Below, piece after piece: positions 52,871 to 62,362 of a stretch of 64,000 bases of DNA. The stretch lies in contig NZ_JAGIYY010000003.1 in assembly GCF_017813335.1 (NCBI RefSeq), forward strand, positions 310,001 through 374,000, given 5' to 3'. Both the position numbers and the translations under genes were made by a program. Within the stretch, counting starts at the first letter, position 1, and every line of letters begins with the position of its first letter. The notes under the pieces were generated by a model, which was not told the origin of the DNA, searched no databases, and saw only the letters and a program-made list of their open reading frames with translations. The stretch is from Tianweitania sediminis (GTDB taxonomy: Bacteria; Pseudomonadota; Alphaproteobacteria; Rhizobiales; Rhizobiaceae).

Positions 52871-53096
52871 GATCCCCAGCCCCCTGTTTCAAAGTGGCGA
52901 TCTCGATCCTGGCCGCGCGCAGCTCTTGATCGAGCTGGCGAACCGCAACGGCGAGCATTAGGGCCTCCGTTTCGGCATGCTCCGCACGGCGCCTGAAATA
53001 CCCGGCGACGGCATCAAGGATCACGGATTGGGAGCCACTTTCCGCGCCGCCCGCTTGGCTCTGGTCAGTCATCATCGGAGCCTCCGTTTTACGCAT
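52863..53096 (-). CDS. Small helical phage protein
   Basis: The 77-residue protein is highly charged and helical, probably a coiled coil (RRRAEHAETEALMLAVAVRQLDQELRAARIEIATLKQ). It overlaps the fibre gene by 8 bases and the preceding gene by 8, so translation is coupled. It may be a trimerisation or fibre-assembly factor; no named family was recognised. Confidence 0.62.
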   Translation of the reverse strand: MRKTEAPMMTDQSQAGGAESGSQSVILDAVAGYFRRRAEHAETEALMLAVAVRQLDQELRAARIEIATLKQGAGDHG

Positions 53097-53463
53097 CGAA
53101 TTCGATCCCGTGTGCGGCCAGAACAGCGGCGACGGCCGCTGGTGTGCTGGCTGCCTTCAGAGCCTCCTGCGCCTGCTGGCGATCGACCTCGACCTGCGCC
53201 AGCCGCTCCGCCTGAACCTGCGCCTTGTCGAGAACGGCTTGTGCAAGATCGACCTCGCTGAGGCCGCGAGCGGATGCTTCCGGCGCCAGAAGCGGCGAGG
53301 TGCCTCCGTCGAGAACCCGACGCGCCTCCTCCGCCTTAAGTGCGTGAACCTCGTGGATCGGACCGCCGAGCACCGCGTAGTGGCGCGACGCGAAGCCTGC
53401 TTCTAACCGCAGCAGCGCAGCGAGGCGGACATTGGCCATGTTTTTTGAGAGCTCGATCCTCAT
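53089..53463 (-). CDS. Small Ala-rich helical phage tail protein
   Basis: The 124-residue protein is almost wholly helical, with long Ala/Glu/Gln-rich stretches (KAEEARRVLDGG; LAQAVLDKAQVQAERLAQVEVDRQQAQEALKAA). The ATG at 53463 overlaps the previous stop by four bases; the open frame reaches to 53763, but that part is antisense-like. It lies just after the tip and 143-residue protein genes, and resembles tail-fibre assembly factors in composition only. Confidence 0.6.
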   Translation of the reverse strand: MRIELSKNMANVRLAALLRLEAGFASRHYAVLGGPIHEVHALKAEEARRVLDGGTSPLLAPEASARGLSEVDLAQAVLDKAQVQAERLAQVEVDRQQAQEALKAASTPAAVAAVLAAHGIEFDA

Positions 53464-53891
53464 TGAGCAACGATCTCCATTTCGATTGGCAGGTAGGGGA
53501 AGTGGTTGATCGCCAGCCGGTACGTCGCCGGCATGGTCGCTCGCAGCTGGATAGGCGCGCCATCGGCGGTGGAGGGCACACCGTCGATCGCGAAGGTGAT
53601 CCCGGCAGGAATGCCGGTGATCACGGCCTCGTCCACACCGTCGGCTGCGATCGTTGTCTTGGAGGCAGTCACCGCCAGCTGCGGCCGCAGCACGACTCGA
53701 TCGGCATCGAGGTCGAAGTAGACTTCGGCGGGATCTGGCACGTCCATGCCGTGGCCGACCCACCGAAAGGTCAGATGAGGAAACAGCGGCGGATAGCCGT
53801 CGATCACGTCAGGCGGAACCGACCCGCAATAGACGATCTCGCCCGTGACGGGATCATGCTCGATAAAGACCGCATTGCGCTGATCGCTCAT
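53460..53891 (-). CDS. Hypothetical phage tail protein following the J-like gene
   Basis: The 143-residue protein has the N-terminal half with IEHDPVTGEIVYCGSVPPDVIDGYPP and a C-terminal half with beta-strand-like TASKTTIAADGVDEAVITGIPAGITFAID, which suggests an Ig-like domain. Start and stop overlap the neighbours by four bases. Its place after the J-like gene suggests a tip or fibre-connecting protein. Function unknown. Confidence 0.65.
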   Translation of the reverse strand: MSDQRNAVFIEHDPVTGEIVYCGSVPPDVIDGYPPLFPHLTFRWVGHGMDVPDPAEVYFDLDADRVVLRPQLAVTASKTTIAADGVDEAVITGIPAGITFAIDGVPSTADGAPIQLRATMPATYRLAINHFPYLPIEMEIVAQ

Positions 53892-56800
53892 CGCTTCACT
53901 CCGAAAACGCCGAGCCTGGAATAGGAAGCGGAAGCCGATGCGCCAGTGCTGGCGGTGGTCGAGAACTGCAGGGCGACCGTGAATGTCCCTGAGCCCACCG
54001 GGATCGGAAAGACGAAGGAAAAGCTGCCGCCAGAAATGTTGTTTCCACCACTCGATTGGCCGGCAACGACCTGCATGTATTCAGCGCCGTTAATCAGAAT
54101 GCGGGCGACAATCGAAGCGAAAGCGGAACCGTCGGTGCTCGTCACATCGACCCGGCAGGTGAAAAGGACGAAGAGCGTTCCGCCGACGGCCATCGAAACC
54201 GACGTTTGGCAAGCAGTTGACCATCCGCCGCCGCTCACGGAGCCGCTGTTGGCCACGACCGAAGCGGTTGTTGCGGCCTGCAAAGCGAGAGCGGTGGTGT
54301 CAACGCCGCCGACCTTGAGCTGGTCCGTGGTGATGCTGTGAGCCTTGATGTTGATCGCGTCGATCTCACCGACGATCAGCGACGCCAGAACGGCCGCGTT
54401 TACGCGCATCACCCCGTCCTGGAAGACGAACGGCGTGAACTTGCTGCCAACGCTTGTGGGGTTCGCGATATAGAACCGGTCGGCAACGAAGCCGGCATAG
54501 CCGAGTCCGCCGCTGGTCGCTTCCAGGAACAGGGAGCTGCTGACGAAGTTTTCGCCCGAGCCATGTTTTACCTGGACGGCGTAGCGCGCACCGCCTGCGG
54601 GACCGCCGGCTGTCGCGGTTGCCCGGATGTTGATCGACGCGGACACATCATCCACGTGTGCTTCCAGCACGTCGATCGACTGCGCGGTCGCGACGATCTC
54701 CCCGTTGATGCGCGTGACTTCAGTCTGGACCAGCTGCTCGACGGTCGCGAGCCCCGTCTCGAACTCCGCGCTCATCTCGTTGAGCACCGCCGTGATCACC
54801 CCATCCGGGCCGATCGCCAGGATGATGGACTCCCCCACAAAAGCGCGGGTGTCCTCGATTTTCAGCTCGACTTCTTCGCGGATGACCTTGCGATCTATGA
54901 AGTTCGATGAAGCTTCGTTTTCCTCGTCCAGCATCAACTGGCGGATACGCTCGATCGCGGCGCGCGAACCGGTCGTCGCGAACTCGGTCATCCGCTGAAT
55001 GTGCTGCTGGATCTCCGCCAGCATACCCGGCAAATAGACGTCCCGGTCCGTCAGCCGGATGTCGGGCGTTCTGACCGCAAGCCAGGCGGACCATTCGGTC
55101 GGCCGCGTCGAATAAGGCACATACTTGCCGCGCGCCTCGTAGTCCTCATTCGGCAGAAAATTCCCGTCGAGGAGCCACGCATAGGGTGGCGCATAGGCCG
55201 AGGCGTCACTGTCGAAAACGACTTGCTGGCTGGCGACGTGACGGACCTGGACCCAGACGCTACGCACGTCATCCAAATCCGGCGCGCAGCTCACCTTCAT
55301 GGATGCCCGGCGAGGCACATTGTTGCTGTCATAGATGATGGCAGGCTCGACGGCCCAGCCGGTCATCAGCTGCGTATCGGGACGGATCGGGCCGAGCCAG
55401 CCAACCGAAACCGGCTTCTGGAAGGATGAGGACCAATCATAGTCGGTCGGATCCATCTCGCGCAGCGTGACCTGGACGCAGAGGTTCCGCAGATTGTCCT
55501 TCGACTCGACGATGAAATCTTTGTCGATGTACCCGTTGCGCTTGGAGGTCCAGGCAACGACGTCGTTCGGCTCGAGCGGCCGCGCATCGGGCGGCAACAC
55601 GATCACATGGACCCGGAAACGGCGCCCATCCTTCAGCATGGTGCGCGCCAGCACCTGGACCTGGGTGGGGAACGGAACCGCTTCGAAGGCGACCGAGAAC
55701 GGCAGGTTCTTGCCGGCATCCGACGCGCGCATTTCCGCGTCGTCGGTGCGTGGCGCATCCTTCATCGCCCAACGTTCACGGGGCTCCGGATAGGTGGCTT
55801 CGATCGCATTGAAGGTTTGGTCGATGGTCGGAAAGGGAGCAAATGTCTGCCCTTCCGTGATGACGATATCGTCGTCTGTGAAAGAGTAGACGGCAGCGCC
55901 TGGCGCGCCGACCAGCATCTTGAACAGCCCGCCGTTTTCGGTGATCCGTCCGGAGCAGCCGAGGCGAAACTTCTCGATCACGTCCAAGGGCTCGTGGTCG
56001 CTCAGGATCTCATAACCGCTGCGGAACTGAGGTGCCGTTCCACCTTCAGCGAGGGCGATCGCACGGTCGCACTCGTTCATCGAAGCAAACCAGGACGAGG
56101 TCGGCAGCCGATGGGCACCGAGGTTTTGGCCGCCGAAAACCCACTCGCCCTGGTAATAAAGTCCACGGATGATGTTGTAGATTATGACGGCGTTGTTTTG
56201 CGACCGCTCATAGGTTGCGACGTTGCCCCAGCGGTGGCTGCCAGAACCGCCGATCGAGCTATCCTTGCGGGGGTCGTAGAGCGGGATTGGCTGAGGCTCG
56301 ACCACGATCTGCGGCAGACCGTTGGTAAACAGGCCTTCGCTGTCATAGCGCGCCGTGACGATCAGCACCTGACACCCGCGCCCGATCATCGTGGGAAGAA
56401 AAGGCCGCTCCGGATGCGTGCCAAATTTCGCCAGCAGGAAGGGATCTGCTTCGCTCTGGTAGCCGTCGAGGAAGCGGATCCAGAGATGATGCTGGTCCTT
56501 GCTGTCTCGATATTGCGCAATCGGAAAACCACGCCCTTCCGGGTCCGGCTCGCCCCAAAGCACCTCGACCAATTCGTCGTTGACCCAAAGGCTGACGATT
56601 CCGGCCGGGCCGGCGCCATTCGGCATGTTTGAGACTTCGATTACGTCTGTGACGAAGGCGTTCGGCGTCTGTCCGACCTCTCCCCAGACCCCGATATATT
56701 TGCGCCGGCCGGCGGTGGCATACTTTCCGACGATCACGCCCGAGGGTTTGTCGTCACCCATCTGGATCTGGAGGTTGACGCCCCTGGGCTCCTCCTTCGG

Positions 56801-57001
56801 AGCCATCGCCTTCATAATCAGCGAGCCAACGAAGTTCAGCGCGAGGCCGATCGCCGTCTTGATCAGGAAACCGGCGATACCTCCCTTAGCCAGAAGACCC
56901 GCAACCGCGCCGATCGCCGCGGCGACGGGACCTGCCTCAGCTCCCGAGGTCGCGGCAAGCAGCATCCAAAGCGCTGTGAAGAGGATTGGAAGCCGCTTCA
57001 T
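53888..57001 (-). CDS. J-like tail tip / host-specificity protein
   Basis: The 1037-residue protein is the largest tip component. The N-terminus has a hydrophobic export-like stretch (LFTALWMLLAATSGAEA) and a second hydrophobic stretch (IAGFLIKTAIGLALNFVGSLI). Then comes the conserved region of J-type proteins with GYEILSDHEPLDVIEKFRL, ENGGLFKMLVG and several fibronectin-like beta domains to about 640. A helical coiled region (about 650-760) and a Gly/Ser-rich C-terminal beta domain follow. It most likely contacts the receptor at the tip. Both flanks overlap or nearly overlap their neighbours. Confidence 0.8.
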   Translation of the reverse strand: MKRLPILFTALWMLLAATSGAEAGPVAAAIGAVAGLLAKGGIAGFLIKTAIGLALNFVGSLIMKAMAPKEEPRGVNLQIQMGDDKPSGVIVGKYATAGRRKYIGVWGEVGQTPNAFVTDVIEVSNMPNGAGPAGIVSLWVNDELVEVLWGEPDPEGRGFPIAQYRDSKDQHHLWIRFLDGYQSEADPFLLAKFGTHPERPFLPTMIGRGCQVLIVTARYDSEGLFTNGLPQIVVEPQPIPLYDPRKDSSIGGSGSHRWGNVATYERSQNNAVIIYNIIRGLYYQGEWVFGGQNLGAHRLPTSSWFASMNECDRAIALAEGGTAPQFRSGYEILSDHEPLDVIEKFRLGCSGRITENGGLFKMLVGAPGAAVYSFTDDDIVITEGQTFAPFPTIDQTFNAIEATYPEPRERWAMKDAPRTDDAEMRASDAGKNLPFSVAFEAVPFPTQVQVLARTMLKDGRRFRVHVIVLPPDARPLEPNDVVAWTSKRNGYIDKDFIVESKDNLRNLCVQVTLREMDPTDYDWSSSFQKPVSVGWLGPIRPDTQLMTGWAVEPAIIYDSNNVPRRASMKVSCAPDLDDVRSVWVQVRHVASQQVVFDSDASAYAPPYAWLLDGNFLPNEDYEARGKYVPYSTRPTEWSAWLAVRTPDIRLTDRDVYLPGMLAEIQQHIQRMTEFATTGSRAAIERIRQLMLDEENEASSNFIDRKVIREEVELKIEDTRAFVGESIILAIGPDGVITAVLNEMSAEFETGLATVEQLVQTEVTRINGEIVATAQSIDVLEAHVDDVSASINIRATATAGGPAGGARYAVQVKHGSGENFVSSSLFLEATSGGLGYAGFVADRFYIANPTSVGSKFTPFVFQDGVMRVNAAVLASLIVGEIDAINIKAHSITTDQLKVGGVDTTALALQAATTASVVANSGSVSGGGWSTACQTSVSMAVGGTLFVLFTCRVDVTSTDGSAFASIVARILINGAEYMQVVAGQSSGGNNISGGSFSFVFPIPVGSGTFTVALQFSTTASTGASASASYSRLGVFGVKR

Positions 57002-57006
57002 GGCCG

Positions 57007-57435
57007 CTATCCGACCGCGAAGATCTGATCGGCGTCGAGCAGGTCGACAGTGCCGAGGCCAGCTTCGGTCAGCACGAAGATGCGCTCACCATTGACGACG
57101 CCCAGGGCATGCCGGAACAGCGAGTCGACGGGCACCGCGGCGATGTCTCCGATGATAGCCTCAGCGCGCGGCCGTGCCGGCAAGATCGTGTCGACCAGGT
57201 CGGCGAGATCGTCGAAGCCATCTTCTTTCATCAGCCGGTAGGCGGAGGCCGCGCTGTCATAGCGACCACGATAGGGAGCAGCGATATCGACGCCGGTCAG
57301 CGCCTCGACCATCCGCCCTACGAGGGCAGGACCGCAATCGTTCTCGCCCCAGGCGAACGGCTTGCGACGCAGATCGTCAACAACGGCCTTGTAGGGGCCG
57401 CGCCAAAGCTCGATGCGGGTGAGCTGCAGGGTCAT
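57007..57435 (-). CDS. NlpC/P60-like phage tail protein (DUF6950)
   Basis: The 142-residue protein contains the catalytic-type segment FAWGENDCGPALVGRMV, with the Cys that begins the NlpC/P60-like fold. A His occurs in FRHALGVVNG, as in the DUF6950 family of tail-assembly peptidases. It probably cleaves peptidoglycan or takes part in tip assembly. The ATG at 57435 overlaps the previous stop by four bases. Confidence 0.78.
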   Translation of the reverse strand: MTLQLTRIELWRGPYKAVVDDLRRKPFAWGENDCGPALVGRMVEALTGVDIAAPYRGRYDSAASAYRLMKEDGFDDLADLVDTILPARPRAEAIIGDIAAVPVDSLFRHALGVVNGERIFVLTEAGLGTVDLLDADQIFAVG

Positions 57436-58058
57436 GCCTTCTGGCCCCACGGGATCGTCCAGTTCGCGACCACAGCGCCATATTTGCCCCACTCATCGCC
57501 GCCGCGGCGCTTCTGCGCCTCATAGGATGACTTCTGATAGTTCTTGCGCGTCAGCATGGAGATCGCGTCCGATGCTGCATGGATCTTGATCGAGCCCTCG
57601 CCGCCGGCGGCCGGCGTGGTGATCGGCGCACCATCGATCTCTCCCATGAAAACGAGCTCGGGCGTTCCAACCGGCTGGCGGGATGATGGATCAAGCGTGA
57701 TCTCGTGGATCTCGATCTTTCCGAGTCGCACGTCATAGCCGCGCACGATCTCCTGGGCGGCGGGTGCAATCTGGCTAAGATCGACCGTGACGGTTTGGAT
57801 GGTCAGGTCCGAAACCTGGCGGATGGGCGAGATGGCGAGCAGAGCGCCGGCGCCGAGATACGGCCGGGCAACAGGCTGGCCAGTGACGCCGCTGGTGACG
57901 TTCACCGTCACATCATAGTCGCCCGACCACAATCCAAGCGTTTCCAGCGACCCGGAGGCACGGTTCTTGCCCTCGAACCAGACGAAGAAGCGTGGCGCCA
58001 CGCCGGTGTCCCGGGCGGCGATGAGTGCGGAAAGAAAGGCGGATGAGATGCTCTTCAT
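57432..58058 (-). CDS. Phage minor tail protein (distal hub)
   Basis: The 208-residue protein has beta-rich N-terminal segments (RFFVWFEGKNRASGSLETLG; YDVTVNVTSGVTGQPVARP) and a helical C-terminus (KNYQKSSYEAQKRRGGDEWGKYG). The ATG at 58058 is chosen, since the frame upstream to 58211 is antisense-like. It lies between the distal tail protein and the NlpC/P60 gene, the usual place of the second hub protein in siphophage and in the gene transfer agent (gp13-like slot). Confidence 0.7.
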   Translation of the reverse strand: MKSISSAFLSALIAARDTGVAPRFFVWFEGKNRASGSLETLGLWSGDYDVTVNVTSGVTGQPVARPYLGAGALLAISPIRQVSDLTIQTVTVDLSQIAPAAQEIVRGYDVRLGKIEIHEITLDPSSRQPVGTPELVFMGEIDGAPITTPAAGGEGSIKIHAASDAISMLTRKNYQKSSYEAQKRRGGDEWGKYGAVVANWTIPWGQKA

Positions 58059-58062
58059 GGGA

Positions 58063-58695
58063 TCAAAGCTTCTGGATGACTTTGAAGCCGGCATCCCAGC
58101 CCATGTGCCGGCGGGCCGTGCCCGGGTTGTGGCTCTCGGGATAAATGACGACGCGGCACGCCGGCTTGATGAGGGCGACGGCCGAGTTGGCGACCACGCC
58201 CACCGGAACATGCGGAAACACCGCGAAGGAAGGCGTGGTGCCGCCCGAGCTCGCCTGGACGGTCGCCGTGCACTCCAGGAAGGCGTAGCGATCGCCGAAT
58301 GTCACCTGGATCTTGTCGCCGATAGTCAGGCGGTAGTTTGGGGCCAAGCCCTTTAGCGAAAGCGACTGCCGATCGGAGCCGACGCTGTTGACCGACACCG
58401 ATCGAGCGCCCAGGACGGCGCCGGTTGGATCCGCCTGCGGATAAACCGACTGTGGGTCGCAAAGCAGGAACGGCTCCTGGGCGCCGTGAAGGCTGCGGAT
58501 GAGAGCGGCGTTCTGCTTGACCAGGTGAAAGTGCTCGGTCGCCAGCTGGATGGTCCCAACCCAAAGCGGCGTCGCCAGCTCCGCCTGCCAGAAGCGGCCT
58601 TCTCCGACGCCCGAAAACTCGTCGTTGCGCTGGATGTCCCAGCTGACACTGGAGACCTTCAATCGATCGTTGAGGTAGGAGAGCGGCTTCGTCAT
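58063..58695 (-). CDS. Phage distal tail protein (Dit-like)
   Basis: The 210-residue protein begins MTKPLSYLNDRLKVSSVSWDIQRND and continues with a predominantly beta pattern (FWQAELATPLWVGTIQLA; RLTIGDKIQVTFGDRYAFLECTATVQAS), the composition expected of a hub protein placed at the end of the tail tube. It follows the tape measure gene with a four-base overlap. I assign it by position and composition and not by a clear family motif. Confidence 0.68.
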   Translation of the reverse strand: MTKPLSYLNDRLKVSSVSWDIQRNDEFSGVGEGRFWQAELATPLWVGTIQLATEHFHLVKQNAALIRSLHGAQEPFLLCDPQSVYPQADPTGAVLGARSVSVNSVGSDRQSLSLKGLAPNYRLTIGDKIQVTFGDRYAFLECTATVQASSGGTTPSFAVFPHVPVGVVANSAVALIKPACRVVIYPESHNPGTARRHMGWDAGFKVIQKL

Positions 58696-61600
58696 CCGCG
58701 TGGACCTCGACGGTGACGGTTCCTCTCGTAGCCCTGAATGTGATCCGGCAGGTCGGCGGCAAAGGAGGAAACGGCAGCAGTTGCTTGTGCCTGCCCCTCC
58801 TGCTGCGCCACGTTCTTCACGTAGGCGCGCAAGTTTCCATCATCGTCGACGTCGACCCCGACAGTAACGTGCACCGCTTGAACAGTTGCGGCCGCGGAAC
58901 CGCCGACGGCGCCGCGGCCGCCGCCGAAACCGGCTAGCCCGATCGCATGCTCGGCCACCATTGCCCTGGACCGTGGGTTGGAGCGGATGACGTCGCCGGC
59001 GCGCAGCTTTCGAAGCTCCGGTCCTTCCTCACCGACCCAGGCCCACCCGGGCGGCGCGCTTTCGGTGCCGTCGGCGAAAAGGCCGAAACCACCATTCATG
59101 ATGTGATTAGCAGCCAGGGGCGAGATCGAGTTCATGAAGCTGAAGGAAGGCAGCCCGCCACCTCCGCCGCCGAAAAGCTTGCCGAAGAAGCCGCCACCTC
59201 CGCCTCCGGAGGGTGCGGCCGGAAACGCGTTGGAAAGATTGTTGCCGAACTCGTCGAGCCCCTTGCCCAGCGACCCCAGCCCCTCGCCGGCCGAGGTGGC
59301 GCCGGTGGTCATCGTGTCGATCGCCGACGTCGCCGACTCCGTCTTCGACCCGAAACGCGCCATGGCGTCCTCGGCCGCCGACAGGCGATTGCTCCAGCCG
59401 TGCATGTTTTCGGGATCGGCGGCCGACCAGCCGCGCGGCCGCTCGAAGCCGCCGAAGGCAGCCGTCGCCTCGCGGACATCGCCGGCGTTCATCAGCCGCT
59501 TGAAGGCGGCACTCTCCGAGGTTTGAAGTTCCTTCCACGCGAAGTCGAGCTGGCCTTGAACGTCGTCCAAGTTGCCACGGCCGCCGATGTGGCTGAACAG
59601 GTTGTCACGACGGTCATTCCATTGAAAAAGGCCGTGGGCATACCCGCCGTCGCCAACCGCAAGCGGATTGAAGCGGCTCTCTTGGGCGACGTTGCCCATG
59701 ATGCCGGCGATCTGATGTGGCGCCAGCCCCTTGCCCGCGAAATAGTTCCACACCTGGCTCTGGACGCCGCCTGCAGGAGCAAGCGCTGCACTGGCCGCAG
59801 CAGCGCCGATCGGAGCAAGCGGCGCACGGGTCACCGCGCCTGGCGCATAGTTGTCGTTAGCGCCAGCGCCTGACTTGCCGAAGATCAGTTCGGCAAACCC
59901 GCCGATCGTCGGGATGAACGATCCGCCGCCGCTCTTAGAGCCTTGCGGATTGGGCATGATGATGTCGAGCAGACCCTCAAAGGCCTGATCGAGGATCTTG
60001 TCCGCTATGCGTTGAAGGGCGTTCACAGCCGCGTCTGCAAGCGCCTCCCACAGGTTTGCGCCCTCCCGAAGCGCATCCGCCGAGTCAGTCAGGAAGCCTT
60101 TCGCTATGTCCCGGTTTTCAGCCCAATCGCGTTCAGCTTTCGCGGCTTCACGAACAGCCTCAGTACGCTGGCGTGTCAGTTCGATGATCTCGTTGGCATT
60201 CGCCCGCAGCGCCTGTGCTTCCTCGCCGTAAAGCGGGATCCCAAGCTGCCGAATCTCCTGCTCCAGCTTCAGACTGGCGACAACTGCCTCTCTGGCTTCT
60301 CGACTTTGGCCGAGCATTCCCGCTTCGGCGCGCAGCAGCTCAAGCTGCTCCCGCTGACTGCCCAGCATGCTTTCGTAGGGTTTTGAAAGGCGATCCTGGC
60401 GCGCCTGGTCCCGCTCACGATCCCGTTTGAGGCGCTCGGCCTCGGCCCGGCGGCGCTCATCGAATTCCGCCCGCCAGTCGCCGAGCTCGATGTCGCTGCC
60501 GGGCCGGCTCTGAGAGAGAGCTCGCGATGAGGCATCGGCCATCCGCTGATCGGCTTCCAGCTTTTCACGATAGCGGCGGTCGAACTCCTCCTGCTCCTGG
60601 ATCGTCTGGTAAGGGTTGTTCTGAAGAACTTTCGGATCGACATAAGTTGGCACGAACTGCATCTGTGCATCGATGCGGTACCGCTCGGCGTCGGCGCTGG
60701 CACGTCCAACTTCTTCGCGATATTCGCGCAGAGCCTCGATCAGATCGTTGATTGAGGTAATGCCGGTGCTGCCAAACTGCTGGTTTGTTTCCGACAGAAC
60801 CTTGATCGCTGCATCGAGATCACCGGTCGAGGCCGTCGACTTGTTGATCCTTGTCTCAAGCTCCTCCATGACTTCGACGATGCCGCGAAAGCCGGCCGCA
60901 TCGTCTCGATTGGCGCTCATAAGGTCGCTGCGAGCCTGAGCGGACATGCCCAGGATGTCAGCAATCTGCTCACGGGCAGGCTCGTAGCTCTTGGCTGCAA
61001 CTTCTTCCGTCGCCGCAAGGAGATCCTGGATCTCCCGGCCCTTGCGCAGCTCTTCCACGTAACGCTGGAGCGCAGGCGTGGCGTCACCCCACTTTTGGGC
61101 CACACCCTCGATCATCTCGAGGTGCTTCTGTAGCGCTTCCTCAGCCTTGTCGGCTTCGGTTTCAGTGTCCATGAAGTACTGAACCAGCGCCGCGCCGGCG
61201 CCGATCGTCGCGATCGTCACCAGTGAGATCGGGTTGAGAATCGATAGAAATGCGGAGCCTATCGCCGGACCGATGCGCTGGCCGGATCGCACGATGTCGT
61301 TGAACTGAGCGCTAAGCTGTGTGCCCTGCTGCAGAGCGATCGCAATCGGGCTCTGACCCATCTGCGTCGTGACTGCGATGTCCTGGAGCTGGTAGCTGAT
61401 GTTGGCCGAGTTAAAGCCGGCACCGCCGCCAGGCTGGGTGGATTGAGCAGAGACACGCGCTGTTTCCCGCAGCGCCGCGGTCCGACCTTTCAGCGCCGCG
61501 ATGTTGTCCAAGGCGGCCCTGCGCTCCCGGTCGAGCGCCGCAGTCATTTCGTTGACCGAGATCGCGCCAACAGAATGAGCCTGCCGGATCTCCGCTTGCT

Positions 61601-61967
61601 GCGCCTTGTAGTTCTGGATGACGCTGAACAGCGGATTGTACTTAGCTCGAAGACTATCGAGCTGGCGGCCGAACGCGTCGATGTCGCGGCCGCGGGCCGC
61701 ATCCATGGCAAAGGGACTGCCAATCGCCGCCGCGCCCCTGCCGATGTTGAGAGAGCGGTTGATGCGCTCCGCCATTGTTTCAGCATTTCGCGCCATCGTG
61801 GCAACGTGGTTCGCTGCCACCTGCTGTGCTGCAGCTACCCTGTTGGTGGACGCGACAACAGCATCATTGGCGTTGGCGACGTCCTGCAGGCCCTGGCGGG
61901 TTTCGGCGGCCGCACGCTTTGCACCTTCGGCATTTCCGCCGATGACCAGGGCGAGGTTGAGGCTCAT
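58692..61967 (-). CDS. Tail tape measure protein with a C-terminal lysozyme-like domain
   Basis: The protein has 1091 residues. The N-terminal half is coiled-coil and helical with a hydrophobic stretch (SVFLSILNPISLVTIATIG region, about 250-270). A DUF-like linker follows. From about 735 comes a phage tail lysozyme domain, QVWNYFAGKGLAPHQIAGIMGNVAQESRFNP, with the catalytic Glu, and then AHGLFQWNDRRDNLFSHIG. The Gly-rich segment GGGGGGFFGKLFGGGGGG and a helical C-terminus close it. Length sets the tail length; the lysozyme opens the peptidoglycan during infection. Confidence 0.88.
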   Translation of the reverse strand: MSLNLALVIGGNAEGAKRAAAETRQGLQDVANANDAVVASTNRVAAAQQVAANHVATMARNAETMAERINRSLNIGRGAAAIGSPFAMDAARGRDIDAFGRQLDSLRAKYNPLFSVIQNYKAQQAEIRQAHSVGAISVNEMTAALDRERRAALDNIAALKGRTAALRETARVSAQSTQPGGGAGFNSANISYQLQDIAVTTQMGQSPIAIALQQGTQLSAQFNDIVRSGQRIGPAIGSAFLSILNPISLVTIATIGAGAALVQYFMDTETEADKAEEALQKHLEMIEGVAQKWGDATPALQRYVEELRKGREIQDLLAATEEVAAKSYEPAREQIADILGMSAQARSDLMSANRDDAAGFRGIVEVMEELETRINKSTASTGDLDAAIKVLSETNQQFGSTGITSINDLIEALREYREEVGRASADAERYRIDAQMQFVPTYVDPKVLQNNPYQTIQEQEEFDRRYREKLEADQRMADASSRALSQSRPGSDIELGDWRAEFDERRRAEAERLKRDRERDQARQDRLSKPYESMLGSQREQLELLRAEAGMLGQSREAREAVVASLKLEQEIRQLGIPLYGEEAQALRANANEIIELTRQRTEAVREAAKAERDWAENRDIAKGFLTDSADALREGANLWEALADAAVNALQRIADKILDQAFEGLLDIIMPNPQGSKSGGGSFIPTIGGFAELIFGKSGAGANDNYAPGAVTRAPLAPIGAAAASAALAPAGGVQSQVWNYFAGKGLAPHQIAGIMGNVAQESRFNPLAVGDGGYAHGLFQWNDRRDNLFSHIGGRGNLDDVQGQLDFAWKELQTSESAAFKRLMNAGDVREATAAFGGFERPRGWSAADPENMHGWSNRLSAAEDAMARFGSKTESATSAIDTMTTGATSAGEGLGSLGKGLDEFGNNLSNAFPAAPSGGGGGGFFGKLFGGGGGGLPSFSFMNSISPLAANHIMNGGFGLFADGTESAPPGWAWVGEEGPELRKLRAGDVIRSNPRSRAMVAEHAIGLAGFGGGRGAVGGSAAATVQAVHVTVGVDVDDDGNLRAYVKNVAQQEGQAQATAAVSSFAADLPDHIQGYERNRHRRGPRG

Positions 61968-62356
61968 GCGTCACCTCGCGCGGCATTAAGGATAGGCAGA
62001 GCCGCCCTTTCCATCACGCGCAGATCGTCGAAGACAGCGCAATCGAGGCGCCCACGGCGGCGCTCAAGAAGCGGTCGAGCGGAGGCGTAGTCGATGCCAA
62101 GGAAGATCAGGACGCCGGTCATTCCAGCGGCGATGATGCGCCACTGCGTCTCACAGTTGAGAAAGACCGTAAGGCTACGCCAGTTCACGTCCCAAACCTC
62201 GAGGGCATCATCATCATTGTTTGCGACCTGGTCGGGAGGGACCTGGACCCCGAGGAGCTCGAAGTCCGCAGCGGTCTCCTCATCAAGGCCCCCACTGGCT
62301 TCAGGATCGACTTGACCGGACCGCGCGTATGCCCAATGGCGCGCGGCCGCGATCAG
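61964..62356 (-). CDS. T-extension of the tail chaperone, made by -1 frameshifting (DUF1799)
   Basis: This is an open frame of 130 codons reached only from the upstream chaperone gene by a -1 shift at 62356-62362. It has no ATG, GTG or TTG for the first 56 codons; a GTG at 62188 would remove the first half. The middle reads HWAYARSGQVDPEASGGLDEE and continues to VWDVNWRSLTVFLNCETQWRI, the DUF1799 core seen as the extension protein in many tailed phages. The fusion with the chaperone is 256 residues. The product binds the tape measure during tail assembly. Confidence 0.86.
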   Translation of the reverse strand: MIAAARHWAYARSGQVDPEASGGLDEETAADFELLGVQVPPDQVANNDDDALEVWDVNWRSLTVFLNCETQWRIIAAGMTGVLIFLGIDYASARPLLERRRGRLDCAVFDDLRVMERAALPILNAARGDA

Positions 62357-62362
62357 TTTCCC
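62319..62362 (-). promoter_or_regulatory. Programmed -1 frameshift signal
   Basis: On the minus strand GGGAAAC (62362-62356) has the X-XXY-YYZ pattern in the zero frame (G GGA AAC), followed at once by the chaperone stop TGA. After 7 bases a 9-pair stem (62348-62340 with 62327-62319, one G-T pair, all other pairs G-C) around a 12-base loop can stimulate the shift. Lambda uses GGGAAAG at the equivalent G/GT site. Confidence 0.82.
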
